A stretch of 29,855 nt of DNA. Source: Ectocarpus siliculosus. Its lineage: Eukaryota; Sar; Phaeophyceae; Ectocarpales; Ectocarpaceae. The stretch covers positions 2,844,859 through 2,874,713 of the forward strand of contig FN649741.1 in NCBI GenBank assembly GCA_000310025.1, in the 5' to 3' direction. The stretch's first letter is position 1; the number at the start of each line of letters is the position of its first letter. This document shows, one piece after another, positions 1 to 10,698 of this stretch. Under the pieces are notes generated by a model. It did no database searches. It was not told the DNA's origin and worked only from the letters and a program-made list of their open reading frames with translations. The position numbers were made by a program, and so were the translations under genes.

Positions 1-47
1 AGGGAGGGAGGGAGGGAGGGAGGGAGGGAGGGAGGGAGAGAGAGATG
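1..47. repeat. GGGA/GA purine tract at the window edge
   Basis: Tandem AGGG units followed by a short AG run start the window. Simple repeats often end draft contigs because assembly stops there, so the left edge is probably a contig end and not a biological boundary. Confidence 0.9.
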
Positions 48-476
48 GCGGCATGTGTGGCAGCGCAACAGGTCTTGTGGCCTTGTTTGTTCTCCAAGTG
101 CCTTCGTCCTTTCGAAAAACCCAACGAGCGGGATTTCTTCATTGCGTTCCCGTTGCCCCGATACTCTTGGTAGCGAGCAATGCACCCCAACAGCAGCCAT
201 CAGGGTTCTTTTAGGCGGACCCCCTTCTCCTGCCCAAACTCCCTTCCCCTGCCCCAACTCACTCCCTTTCTCACCACGTTACCAATCGCCTCCATGACTG
301 ACCACCCTTGTTTTGTCCTCCGTGTGGGATGCGTCATTCCATCGACGTTTCCCCGGCGTGAAACGGAACGGAACGGTGCGGAATGGAACGGAACGGAACC
401 GCATATCCGGTCTGGCGGGGGGATGCCGGAAACGACACCCCGGGGGGATGATCGAACGCCGCCGCTATCCAAAAAG

Positions 477-3393
477 ACGGGAGGGGAGTGGATGTGGTCG
501 AGGGACCCGGACCCGTCTTCCGGGCTGATGAGAGTCCTCTCGGCGGTGGCCTTCAAGAGCCAGGTGTTGGTGCGGTCTCTGGTGGCGTTCGTGCTCATGT
601 CCACCGTCACGGCGTTGACCGTCAGGACGCTGCTCAGCTCCGGGGTGGTGATCATGTTCCCGATGGTGATGCTGCTGGAGCGGATGGGGCTCCAGGGCGT
701 GGACATGCAGGTGGGTTGTGGTCTCGGAGTTGTGGGCGGTACGGTAGCCTTTGGGATTGTTGTCAAATCAGGAGCAATATTGTTGTTGTTGTTGTTGTTG
801 TTGTTGGTTATCGAGCCAGCTGAAGGCTGCTACACGCTATGCAATTGCTGATGCATTTGTTTCTGCTGGAAGGATGTGCGAGTGACACTCTCGCAGGAAT
901 AAAACGGCCGATACTACTAATACCACTCGTTGCGTAAAGAGACCGGTGATTACATGGGCGCATGTAGGTGGGTTGATCGGCGCGTGCCGTGCGTGTTCGT
1001 TCAACCCTCGGTCGTGTGTGGGTAGAGAGCAGGGCCCGTAGACCAGGCGAGTCGCGTGGACGATCGGTGGGCTCTGTGCGGTGTGTCCGCGAAGGGTGGC
1101 AGTTGACACGTGTGTGTGGTGCGCACGGCATTTCGTCCAACGACGCTTTGGTGGTGGTATGTGTTTTCATGTCTTCTTAGACTCGGCAACCGATGTGGGG
1201 AGGATGCTTCCTTTTTATTCCCTCGGCGAACGCCACTGCTGTATTGTGGTCCGACCACCCTTCACGTACCGCCACCCGTTCGCCTTGTGCTTGTGTCAAC
1301 AGCAAATGCTTGCCCTCTCGTACCCGTGGCTGGGCTTGCCGATCGAGCACCTGCGAAATCGCAACAAGCCGGTCGGGCCGTTCATAATGGGCCACATCAT
1401 GCAGGTGAAGAAGCAGTGCTGTCAATCATGTTGTTATCGCTAGGAATACATTGGGGGTGTATTTTGTTCGTCACGTGTTCTCCTGGATGTTCTGTGTTTG
1501 AGGGAAGGGCAAAGCGCACGGGGTGCGATACGGTCTAGCGGTTGTGCTTTTGGTGGACAGAGGGAAGAGGGCGTTGCGCCGTTTTGTTGTGAGGCATGTT
1601 CCTGTCGGCCCCTCTTTTTGCTGCCCATGGGACAGTGCTGGGCAAGCACTGAGCACGTCACCGGCTATGTCCCGTCAAACGGTGTCATTTCGTGACATGT
1701 GCCACCGAGCGAGGTGCGGTGAATAGTTATAGTGGTCGTGAGGGTGCCAACAACAACCCCCCCCTTCAGAAACGCCTATACCCCCGATGGCGGACGGCAG
1801 CACGATGCGAGAGAACTTGCCTTGACCAGAGATGGCGCGCGCCGTGCGAAAGAACTCCTGCGGCTCTTCCTTAACGACAGCTGTAGACCAAGCTGCCTTG
1901 CCCGCCCGCACCTACCTGCAATTTGCTCTCTCGGCGGTGTGCCATGTTTTGTCGGTCCCCATATTTCCCCCACTGCCCCTTGAAACTTGGCTTGCGCTTT
2001 GGTTTTATGGCCGCCCTCCCTCACGCATGATGATGCTCAAATCACCCCCATGTCAGATGGTGGTTTTCTACACGGTGTACAACGCGTGCCTGTTGGCGTG
2101 GTCCTACTGGCTCTACGGCAAGACCATGACCACCTCTCTCCAGGTATGTCGAGCAACAACAGGGTTGTGTGAGAGCGTGGGCTGGCTCATTCAAGCGTGT
2201 CAAGCGGGAACGAAGACGGCGGTGGTCAGGTGGCGTGGTGGCGAGTACCCACCACGAAAGCGCTGTTTCATTTCTCCGGGACTCTTTTCAACAGTTTTTT
2301 TGTCGGTACGCCACATCGCGTAGAAAGCTTGTTGCTTCGCGAAAATCGCGATCGTTTGCTTCCGCCGCCGCCGCCGCTGCCGCTGGGTGAGATATATTTC
2401 TTCTTCCGGTACACTTACTCTGCCCCCCCCCCCCCCCAAAGGGGGGGTCTACCGGATGGGGAAGCTCTACCAATACTTTCCGCTCCTCTTTCTGGGGGGG
2501 CGGGCCAACATCCTCTTCTTCTCCAGGACGGCCGCGCTGTCCTTCGTGGCGTTCCCCGTGTACTTCTACCACTTTCCAAAGGGGGTTTTCCGGGTGGGGG
2601 CGTGGGCCTCCTTCCCCCGGATGGTTTCCCTTCAGCTCTACGTGGTGGAAGGCGATCGAACTGCCGGCCTACACCAGCGGAGAGGTTTCCCAGGACGCGC
2701 CGCGGGCGCATTTCGTCGAGCTTCCCTGTGAGTCGCCGCCACGTGGAAGGAGGAGGCCCCGTGGAATGGAAACTTGTCGCCGAGTTTTTGTTGTGCTTGG
2801 GTTGCGGAGTACCCGGTGTCGAAGCGCTTCGCTTACGAAAATACGATAAGGCTCTGTTTCTCATGAGGCTACGAAAATGAAGACGGTATGCATCTGCGTG
2901 TTTTGTATTTTGGGGCATCCTCTGCTTCAGGATTACAATGGATGCTTCACACTCTCTGCGTTTCCTCCCCCCCCCCCCCCCTCCTTGATGCGTGCCCCCT
3001 CTCGTCCTTTTGCGCCTTCGACGTCTGTTGTACACCGCCACCGCCCACGACAACCGAAAGGGCCAACTTGGGGTGCAGCGTTGCCGCCGATGTGGTCCCT
3101 CTTCATCCCGCCCAATGCCTCCTCCGTCGGTGTTTACGGAGATGCCGTTCCCGATCGGCCGGACGGGGGGGGCGATGCGGGGGGGGGAGCAGCAGCAGCA
3201 GCAGCAGCAGGTGGGGGGGAGGCAAACGACGGCGAGGGGAGCAGGGGCGAGGGGCAGGAACATAGGATTCCCCGCGCTCGCGGCGCTGCCGAGAGAGGCG
3301 GAGCTCGAGCTAGGGGGCGGGGGCGGGCTAGAGGGCTCGCGCGAACGGAGCAGGAGAGAAGGCTGTTGGTCGGCGGGGACAGAGATGACGAGG

Positions 3394-3430
<37 letters not shown>

Positions 3431-3506
3431 CGGGGAGGAGATTGAGATGGCGCCGCGGAGACGAAACGGTAACGGCGGTGGAGCGGGGGAGAGGGCCGAA
3501 GGGTGA
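477..3506 (+). CDS. membralin-like multi-pass membrane protein, 5' partial, frame break in exon 4
   Basis: Seen: five exons. Exon 1 ends at 710 (start uncertain, perhaps acceptor at 477 or ATG at 492), then 1303-1404, 2057-2143, about 2442 or 2465-2727, and 3079-3506 (TGA). Joins 1/2, 2/3 and 4/5 agree in phase. The product has at least four hydrophobic segments: exon 1 near LVAFVLMSTVTALTV, exon 3 near MVVFYTVYNACLLAW, and two in exon 4. Exon 4 has FFSR, then YFYHFPKG, then a terminal EAIELPAY. Known: membralin (TMEM259) proteins of animals and plants have this order, with an FFxR-like start and an E-(L/V)-PA end after the last membrane span, and act in the ER membrane in protein quality control. 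Inference: membralin relative with a Gly/Ala-rich tail in exon 5. The N-terminal half is missing, probably left of the window. Frame: the exon 4 block from about 2447 to 2650 is one base out of step at both ends (see findings). Identity rests on my recall of the family, so it is moderate. Confidence 0.5.
780..806. repeat. (TTG)n microsatellite in intron 1 of the membralin-like gene
   Basis: Nine near-perfect TTG units, 70 bases after the exon 1 donor at 711. It is one of several three-base microsatellites in introns of this window. Confidence 0.85.
2423..2447. repeat. C15-AAA-G7 homopolymer block at an exon start
   Basis: Fifteen C, three A and seven G lie at the 3' end of intron 3 of the membralin-like gene. 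The C run may serve as the pyrimidine tract. The run of G sits where exon 4 would start, and its length decides the reading phase, so a miscounted base here would explain one half of the frame problem in that exon. Confidence 0.7.
3188..3428 (+). repeat. in-frame (AGC)n and (GGC)n repeats in the last membralin-like exon
   Basis: An AGC run at about 3188-3210 encodes seven alanines, and a GGC run at about 3395-3428 encodes a polyglycine stretch in the tail frame. Both are multiples of three inside the exon, so length changes would keep the frame. The tail is low-complexity Gly/Ala/Arg/Glu and probably disordered. Confidence 0.65.
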
Positions 3507-5710
3507 AGCAGGCCTGATTTTGGACTTTTTCGTTCACAGGACGTTCGGCCGTCTTTGCCACGGCTGTCTGTCCACTGTTTTGATTCGCTGCGCTGAGAGT
3601 GGCTCCAACGCTTTCGTCTGGAATGAACCTCCAATTATTAGTTGCCTTTAGGTCTTTACACAACGATTTTGCGTGAGGGCTGTAGAAGATTTGTGTTTGT
3701 TTTGTGTAGTGGTGGACTGGGTGTTATTTCGCTCAGCTTTTGGGTGGTGACCGGCGCCACGTTATCCGTTGGTCGTGTGTTGTTCGCATGTGTTTGGTGC
3801 ATCATATCTAAGAACGAAGTGTGCCAAAAAGGACGGGAGTGTCGAAGTTCTAGCGGCGAGTTTGGGGGCTCGGAGGCGGTGGATACGGTGGCACCGATCA
3901 CACAGGAGATATCTTTTTTGGTTCTTCTGTTTCCCCCCTGGGTATTGTGTATGCGGCCATGCCTCTGGCTGCTGATCGCGTTCGCGCTCTCCTTGCATGC
4001 TGCTCATTGACGGAGGTATCAATCCCCCCCTGTCGCGGTATCGCTGCTCGTCTTTTCACGTGTACCATGCATTCCCCGACGGTCAGTAGCTTACCCTGCC
4101 TGATGGTGTGACTGTCGCGGGGGGTGTAACTGATCATCTACCTGCTTCTTCAACGTGAACAAGTGAAGAAGTTCCGAGTGCTCTGCCGGAATACTGTAGT
4201 GACGCCCACAAACCCACTCATTCGATTTTGACGAGAAGCTTTGTACCATCCATCGGTGTCATGACTGGGAGAACGAAGAGAGCACCCGGGTGGAGAGAGA
4301 AAAGGTTAAGGTTTTGTACAGGCATTCTGTACGGAATGAAATTCCAGGATGATGATGTTGGCGCTCGCACGCAAGACTACGCAGCAGTACCAAGCTTTGC
4401 TGCTGCAGATCTTAGCAAAATGTCAGTTCGTAGTACAAGTACAGCAGTACAAAGAGGCAAAAAAAATGGATCGGATCCAAGCTATTGTCGCATCTCCCAC
4501 GTTTTTTCGCCCCCACGGCTCAATAAATTTTAGAATCCAAAAGACCAACAACTTTCAGATGGAAACCATGATGTGCTTGCGAGGCGCGTCTACCGATGTC
4601 TAAGGGCTGCATGAGAGAAATGGCCGCGTAGCTAGCGGGCCCTGGGTCACAGGAGTCCGAGGAGGGAGGGGCTGACAATTAAAAACCCCGCTGAAACCCG
4701 AAAAGCGTAAATGTGCAAAGCCTCTCTCCTCCCTCGCAGCCAGTGTCCCCAGACCTTGATGCTTCTAGGGTGTGTGTGGAAGGAAGAGTTCGACTGGTCA
4801 GAGGTGTCCTACCGTGTCTTCTTGCGCTACAACGCCGACGCCAACACTCGCAGCAACAGTAGCGGAGTGCAGGATTTGGTAGACCGTCACCAACAAAGCG
4901 TAGTAGGATACGCCACACGGCGGGAGCACCCCGGGACTCAGGGCACGTTGTTTGTGACGAGCGAGATGGCGCTGGATCAATCAAATCGAGGGGGTTCTTC
5001 TGGTGAGTGCTACTACAGTAGTATCATACCTCCTAGAAAGAGAGTGGCCTTACAGGGCAATGTCTTCACAGCAGTAGAGTGCGCTGTTGTTCTTGCAACA
5101 CGTCGCTTCCCGCCCCATTTGTCCAGCTCGTTGTATGCATACATACATAGTAGTCTACAAACGAGTATTCAGCGAATGATCGCGCATACTTTCCCGCTCC
5201 GCTTGCCCTCTGAAGCCCCTGCACGCATCACAATTGCAACACGGCTGTTTGCAACATGTCCCTGACACCCCGTCAAGGAGGTAAAGTAACTACAGCTTTA
5301 GACCTTTTTTTGTACCTGCAAAATCAGGCTACGCCTCCTTTGGTACCTGAAGGAAGAGCTGCTGCTGCTGCATGAGACTGCCGGTACCTCGACACGGCTG
5401 CTTACTGCTGTACTATGTACTGCTGTACTGCTGTGTCTCCTGTACCTGCATCGAAGACTTCATCCCCCCCTCGGAGCGAACCGCGCGGGCGCACGTCGTT
5501 CCACGCACAGAAATCTACACAGTAGTACGTGGGCCATATCCCAAAACAAAAACCGAAAACTAAAAATGTACCCCAAATGAAACAAATCACACAACACATA
5601 CGTACCCTGTTAACAGTAGGTTGCGTAAGATTCCACACCCCTGTATTTTGAAGGCTCGATTACTCTGCAGCAAAACCCAGCGGGGGTGCCGAAAATCTTG
5701 GCATTTGATC
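3507..5710. other. gene-poor interval after the membralin-like gene
   Basis: No convincing gene seen. Open frames on both strands reach 184 codons (4711-5265, +), but none shows a known motif, a run of hydrophobic segments or splice partners in phase. A frame at 4349-4603 encodes an amphipathic, Gln/Lys-rich stretch and is also unrecognised. I see no inverted repeat comparable to those further right. Confidence 0.5.
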
Positions 5711-5739
5711 GGCGATTTTTTACTGGTGGTGCACGTTCC

Positions 5740-5798
5740 GTCGGTATTGGACATATATATAGAAAATAGAGGAGGAGGGGGAAATGTCCAATACCGAC
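5740..5798. repeat. 15-bp perfect hairpin with purine-rich loop
   Basis: Bases 5740-5754 (GTCGGTATTGGACAT) pair perfectly with 5784-5798, leaving a 29-base loop that begins AT-rich and ends in a GGAGGAGGGGG-type purine run. It lies seven bases after the left copy of the 23-bp inverted repeat. It could be a small foldback element or a structured transcript. It is not followed by a T run and there is no gene directly before it, so a terminator role is unsupported. Confidence 0.75.
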
Positions 5799-5932
5799 AG
5801 CAACTGTAACGCTCTTTGACGTGTTAGAGACCTCACAGCTGCCACAGACACAGCCGCTACAGAACAGTCACCACGCCAGCAATGAAGAGTGTTAACAGCT
5901 GGTTACTGCTGCCGCAACAACAGCGACCCATA

Positions 5933-5934
<2 letters not shown>

Positions 5935-5994
<60 letters not shown>
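5935..5994. repeat. (AG)30 microsatellite
   Basis: Thirty uninterrupted AG units on the + strand. A shorter GA run follows at about 6047-6059. All-purine strands of this length can form triplex DNA and are prone to length change. Confidence 0.95.
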
Positions 5995-5996
<2 letters not shown>

Positions 5997-6716
5997 TACG
6001 CCGCCCACCAGAGAGCCTCGAAGCTGATGCGACAGACAGCTGATGAGAGAGAGAGAGAGGGTGCGCCCCCCGGCTAAACAGAGAGTCTGGCAGCCGAATG
6101 AACCCTTTCAGACCAATACACACGCTTTTCCAAGCAGGTCTTGGTTCCTTGCCCTGCTGCTTATTTAGTCACGACGCAGCGCTGGGTTGGTCTGCTGAGT
6201 TTTAGAAGCAAGACTATAGTTGTGGCCGTTGGAGAGTTTTTAACTTGGATCTTTTCTCATCCTCTGTGCATGATCTGTCGAGGCAGCGCCCGCCATTGTC
6301 CTGTGCTCTGCTCGCGACGGCTACTACTCCTATGCAGTGCGGGCTGCGGGCTCTCTGCATGCTATCCGAATACTGGTGGTCACGCGGTTCTGTTGGATAG
6401 AGAGAAAGCCACACCGTACATGCATGTATGTGTGTGTGTATGATATGCCATGTGGTATGTCATACAGGTGGCTCGTCAAAATCAAACAGGACTATGTGTC
6501 AGGGTGCCTAAACAACTCACAGCAGTCGATCCAGGGTACTGGCTTTCTTTGCGCATCTAGTGCAAAAACTCGTGCGTTAATCGAGGGCGGGATGGTCGAG
6601 TAAGGTCGAGTCAAACACGTGACGGATCGCAGAACTCTTCACAAAACCCGGGGTTTCCTCCTTTTCCTTTTTCTTTTTTTTTTCATGCACCACCAGTAAA
6701 AAATCGCCATTTGATC

Positions 6717-6782
6717 CCTCTCGTCGAGAACTTTCCGAAAACATATCATTTGGTCCTAGGCATCCTGTATGCCGTGGAGTAA
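6717..6782 (+). mobile_element. relic sharing the core of the MITE at 26.4 kb
   Basis: About 65 bases match the internal part of the MITE at 26515-26578: both contain TCTCGTCGAGA, then CGAAAAC, then GCATCCT, then CGTGGAGTAA in the same order and spacing, with differences between. The long terminal repeats of the 26.4-kb copy are not present; instead this copy is preceded by one arm of the 23-bp inverted pair. I read it as an older or different-end member of the same non-autonomous family. Confidence 0.6.
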
Positions 6783-7112
6783 ACTCCGTCCAGAGAGTGT
6801 GGTGTGCATATCTTCCGCAAACCTACGGTAAACCCGCGTTTCACCACCTTTTCTCCCCCGTCCACGGGGAGACGGGGCAAACCGGTTCTCTTCTGAGAAA
6901 TGTCCTTAACACCTGGATTTTTTGGGTTTCCACTATTTAATTTAGTGTGACTTCAATTGGTGACTTCAACTCTAGTGTTATTCTAGGATCGATCCAAGAC
7001 GGCTTGAATTTAGGCGTTTAGGGAATTGCGTGCTTTTCAATTTTAATGAGCGGCGGAGCGCGAAGCGCGACATTTTTTCCCTTCATGCTCAGGACAGGAA
7101 AAAATGCTCTAA

Positions 7113-7368
7113 ATATCGGGATCTTTCAACCGTCGCGCTGTAGAGCAACCGTTCCGCAAAACCCCGGGAGAACGGCACGTCAAAAAGTTATTGCCTTCAT
7201 TAGACGAGAACGAGGTCTATAGAGCACTGATTTACGATATGCTGGGTTGTGAGGAGGAATCTAATTTGGGCACTTTCGCGTTTCGACAACAGATGGCCGT
7301 GCTTGACAGGCATTTGTCCCCAAAATCATGGGATATTTTTGCCCTCGTCCCCGGGAGTCGGAGGAGAG
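7113..7368 (+). other. coding-like fragment, unrecognised
   Basis: An open stretch follows a TAA at 7110-7112 and reaches a possible donor (GAG then GTACAG at 7369). Its reading is rich in charged and aliphatic residues and contains ENEVYRALIYDMLGCEEES and LDRHLSPKSWDIFALVPG, which look more like folded protein than the surrounding frames. No ATG, no family match and no splice partner were found. It may be a remnant exon of a gene or transposon. The frame continues open to 7658, but the later part looks random. Confidence 0.25.
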
Positions 7369-7946
7369 GTACAGGAACACATACAGTTGCTCGGTTCGGA
7401 AGCACTCAGCTAAATACAACACCGCTAGAAGGGGCAACATCACTGGCGAGGGAAGGGAGCCATCCATACACACACGCAGCTCGTGACGGATGTGATCATC
7501 AGCTGTTGCTTCGGTGTGTGGGCAGGGGTCACCTGGAAACAAAACCGCTGTGCCAACAAGGCCAAGGGCACAACAAATGCACAAAAAGAAGAAAGCCTTT
7601 TGGTGCCAGGCGCCAGGGTGTTATTCTCGCATGCATGCACTGCCGAAAGATATCCTAGCTTTCGCTACAACGAGCGACAGCTGATAGATGTAACTGTCGT
7701 CAGACGTGTGCGTCCACGGGTAGAAACAGAGTGCAAACACCACACATTTGATACTACACCTGCTGTGCGCTGGTGTGAGAGCTGTGGTAACGTTAACTTT
7801 CACCTACACGGCTACTCCCCTCCCCCGTCCACATCCCGCTTTCGTGGTCATACATACCCCCCGCATACTATTGCTGAACCCCCTGTTGTCTCTTTTTTTG
7901 TTCGGTGTTTTCCAACTGCCAGCGAAACGGCAGGACACAAATCACA

Positions 7947-8240
7947 CCTAGCGCACCAATCGTCATGGCACCACTTCGAGCGTGTGCTCCATTGCGATAT
8001 CTCGGGGCGTGACAGTTGTGTTGGGCATGGGTGCTGTGTGTGTGAAGACCTTCGTGGCGGCGTGGAATCCAAATCGTTTTTAATGGGGCCGCATCGCCAG
8101 GCGAAAAAGCCAAACCGGATTTCACGTCGCCACGATGCTCTCGCCACATATAGCACCCATGCCCAACACAACTATCACGCGCAGAGACGCCACAATGGAG
8201 CACACGCTCGAAGTGGTGCGATGGCGATTGGCGTCCTAGG
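7947..8240. mobile_element. long imperfect inverted repeat (foldback element), arms about 130 bp
   Basis: The left arm (about 7947-8076) and the reverse complement of the right arm (about 8112-8240) match at roughly four of five positions, including exact blocks such as CACCACTTCGAGCGTGTGCT and GTTGTGTTGGGCATGGGTGC. Both outer ends carry CCTAG. The centre is only about 35 bases, so a transcript would fold into one long hairpin. Because of the symmetry, similar peptides can be read from both strands, which shows that those frames are by-products. It may be a MITE, or two head-to-head copies of a short element. No clear target duplication was identified. Confidence 0.8.
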
Positions 8241-8373
8241 TTTCGAGAACTAGTGTGGTGCTGTGCTCACATTGCTGGCAGTTGAATGCGGCGGCAATAA
8301 AAACAACATGCGCGACAGCAATACATAGCCTCATCACACCACAGAGAGTCCAAGCGGCATCGAGTACAGATGC

Positions 8374-8441
8374 TGTCGCCCGCTGTGCGTGTGTTGTCTG
8401 CTGTGTGGTGTCGCCCGCAGTGCGTGTGTCCTGTGCTGCAA
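8374..8441. repeat. two imperfect 35-bp tandem copies
   Basis: Two adjacent units both start TGTCGCCCGC and continue with TGCGTGTGT, offset by 35 bases, with a few substitutions. The block lies in non-coding sequence just right of the foldback element. Confidence 0.6.
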
Positions 8442-8653
8442 TCCGCTGTGTGCTCCGAAAAAAAAAAGCGCGTCTGCTGACCCCTATAGTCTTGAATCAA
8501 GTCATGTCCTCTAAAACATAGATTAAGCGAACAGACACACGCACGCACAATTTTTTTTTTTGGGATGGAGCGCTATGTTGCCCCGAGACCTCAGGCCAGA
8601 TTAAGAATCTCGCTTCGCTAAGAAAGATGGATGGGAGTCATTGCTGTAACAGT

Positions 8654-8672
8654 AGCAGCAGCAGCAGCAGCA
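8654..8672. repeat. short (CAG)n microsatellite
   Basis: About six AGC units in intergenic sequence. No gene is associated with it. Confidence 0.8.
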
Positions 8673-9483
8673 CTACAAGTGCATTCGTGTAAGCTACCAC
8701 TTTGTTTATTTGTGTCTGTGTCAGTACTGTTAGGTGCCGATCGTTTGGCGGTACTGCTGTTGTAGCCGAGGCGAACATGTATGTGTGTTGTTCGTGTTCC
8801 TCCGCCGTGTTATGTGTGTGTAAATATTTTGAACAAACTTCCCGCGGGAGCGGGTACAAGATCGTGGAAGATTCGTTCGAAAATAGTTCCGCAAGTGATT
8901 GAATTGCGCGTGCTGGGTTGCTGTTTTGCTGCCGGGAAGCAGCGTGTCTCGCACCTTGCACACCATCCCAGATAGACTACTGCAAGGTATTGCGTCGTCA
9001 CCCGCGGCTCATTACCCCCCCTAGTATTGACGCGTTTAGGGAGTTTCTCAGACGAGGACTGCCCCTGCTCCCGTCTGCCCGTATCGGGGGGAGCCCTTAA
9101 CCCTCTTAGTAGTGGACGCCCAAATGGGAACACTTTGGGGACACAGCACTCAAATGTACGTTTACCGTACCGTAGTCGTCGCTAGAGTAGGCTCCGCTGT
9201 GTGAAACGCGCGTGGGACACCTTGGTCTCCCATGCGTGTGTGATTGGAAGTCTATGTGATATACGGCTGTGTGATCCTCTCCTCGGCCTCTGGCTTGCTG
9301 TAAACACATTTCCCAAGCCGCGTGCCCCCTTTGTTGATGCAAGTCTGCATGGCCTAGAACTGGATTTTTTTTTTTCTGACTTGCCTTCGGCATGAAAAGT
9401 GTCCCCATGCATTTAGGACACTTTCCTGTCTAAAGCCAAATCGGCCTTTGTCCCTCGGGACTGTACAGCCTCTCCCAATGAGC

Positions 9484-9560
9484 CGGTCGCCCCGGCGGTC
9501 TAGTTGGTAACCTCGAAACCCTCTAGAGGTCAGGTCAGGGGTTCGAATCCCGGCGTAAAC
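9484..9560 (+). mobile_element. tRNA-like segment, probable SINE head
   Basis: An A-box-like TCTAGTTGGTAACC (9499-9512) is followed by a good B box GGTTCGAATCC (9540-9550) at a tRNA-like distance. The reverse strand gives the peptide GIRTPDL, a familiar by-product of tRNA-derived sequence. The T stem has only three pairs, the anticodon arm is irregular and no seven-base acceptor stem can be formed, so this is not a working tRNA gene. A second A-box-like TGGCTTAGTGGATAGCG occurs at 9603-9619, which fits a composite SINE. The 3' end is unclear, perhaps near 9740. Confidence 0.5.
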
Positions 9561-9740
9561 GAGATTTTCTTGCAAAGTGAGTTTTTCTCTCGCTTCCGCT
9601 CCTGGCTTAGTGGATAGCGTTAGTTCGTGTGTACACAGAGGGAAGAGAGTGCTGAACTCTTCTCGCATTAAAATCGAAGGCAAAGTACCGCAGGAGGGGA
9701 CGGTAGAGAGGGGCTCTTCTGTGTGACCACGGGTTGAAGT

Positions 9741-10698
9741 AAACGGCACTAGTGCTGTGAGCGCTAATTTGAAGTGAAGACTGAGTGGATACGAGTGTTG
9801 TCTGGACCTACCTGTAACTTACTGGGTTCTTAGACGGTTTAGACGGAGGAGAGAGAACCCCAAAGTAAGCACGCGTAAAGCTTACTGCCGGTGACGGTGC
9901 TGGCGGGCTGCGCAGAGTAGGGCGAAGATTCTGGCTTGCCTCAATGGCCTTCGCCACAGGTTGCTGCAAGCCTCATTTGAGTGTCTGTGGTAGCAAGGAC
10001 CACGAAATGTTGATGACCCTCTCCGAGAAATATGGATGACGAAATATATAGGAAAGTGTCGCTAAGTTTCGTTCAAGTCAAGCCTTATAAACGAACCAGA
10101 GCAATATTTCTTTAGTGGTCAACCAGCGACTAACGTAGTGTGATTCCAGAGGTTCCGACGTACGCTAAACGTTAAACCCACACGAAGGGCATCCATCAGT
10201 AGTGGGTATCCACGTGACGGTTTTTTTCAACAGCACAAAGAGAGGTATGCTTGCCAGTACATAGAAGAAACACAGCAGAATCGATCACGGCAGTGAAACG
10301 GGGATGGCACGTCAAAGCAACTTCTGACCTCTCAGGTCAATAGAATGAAGGTAATACGTTCGAGGCTTCACCCCCTGGTGATGTTTTCCGCGGCAGTGGC
10401 CATATAGATTGGATGGCTGTTGACCCTATGGCCATATTGACCTGTGTACCTGGTCGCTTGCAGGACGGGCGTGTCTCTGATTCGATGCCGAGAAAGCTTC
10501 AGCAAGCAATACCCAGGTTGATCTTGTGAGTCGAATTGTAGTGTTGATGTTTCACGAACAAGCGCTTTCTGGACTACCATGTATGTCGCAACCGACGTCT
10601 GAACGCCTGACCTCGACCATGTAACGTCGTTATTTCGCCCGGCTACAAAACTTATAATCTACCCATCCCTGCGTTCTCGCTGTTCTGCTGCTGGCCCG
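9741..10698. other. interval between the SINE-like segment and the FNIP gene
   Basis: No gene, RNA or large repeat identified. Open frames are short and lack motifs. The last few hundred bases before 10699 must hold the 5' region of the FNIP gene, but I see no defined promoter element. Confidence 0.5.

Larger units (their letters stand above)
5711..6708. repeat. 23-bp exact inverted repeat pair, about 1 kb apart
   Basis: Bases 5711-5733 (starting GGCGATTTTTTACTGG) are exactly reverse-complementary to 6686-6708. The intervening ~950 bp hold the hairpin at 5740-5798, the AG tract and no recognised gene. The right copy lies directly beside sequence related to the MITE at 26411-26631, so the pair may mark a decayed foldback or nested transposon. 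Confidence 0.7.

Noticed and set aside
2415-3634. Long minus-strand frames (282 and 166 codons) opposite the membralin-like exons
   Set aside because: They are rich in Pro, Arg, Ser and Ala from GC-rich repeats and lie opposite exons supported by splice phase and membrane spans.
4711-5265. 184-codon + frame
   Set aside because: No motif, no homology I recognise, ordinary composition for a chance frame, and overlapping open frames on the minus strand.
7483-8253. 256-codon + frame and its look-alikes on the minus strand
   Set aside because: The similar peptides on both strands are produced by the long inverted repeat at 7947-8240, not by coding selection.
9484-9560. Functional tRNA gene
   Set aside because: A and B boxes are present but no acceptor stem, a broken T stem and an irregular anticodon arm.
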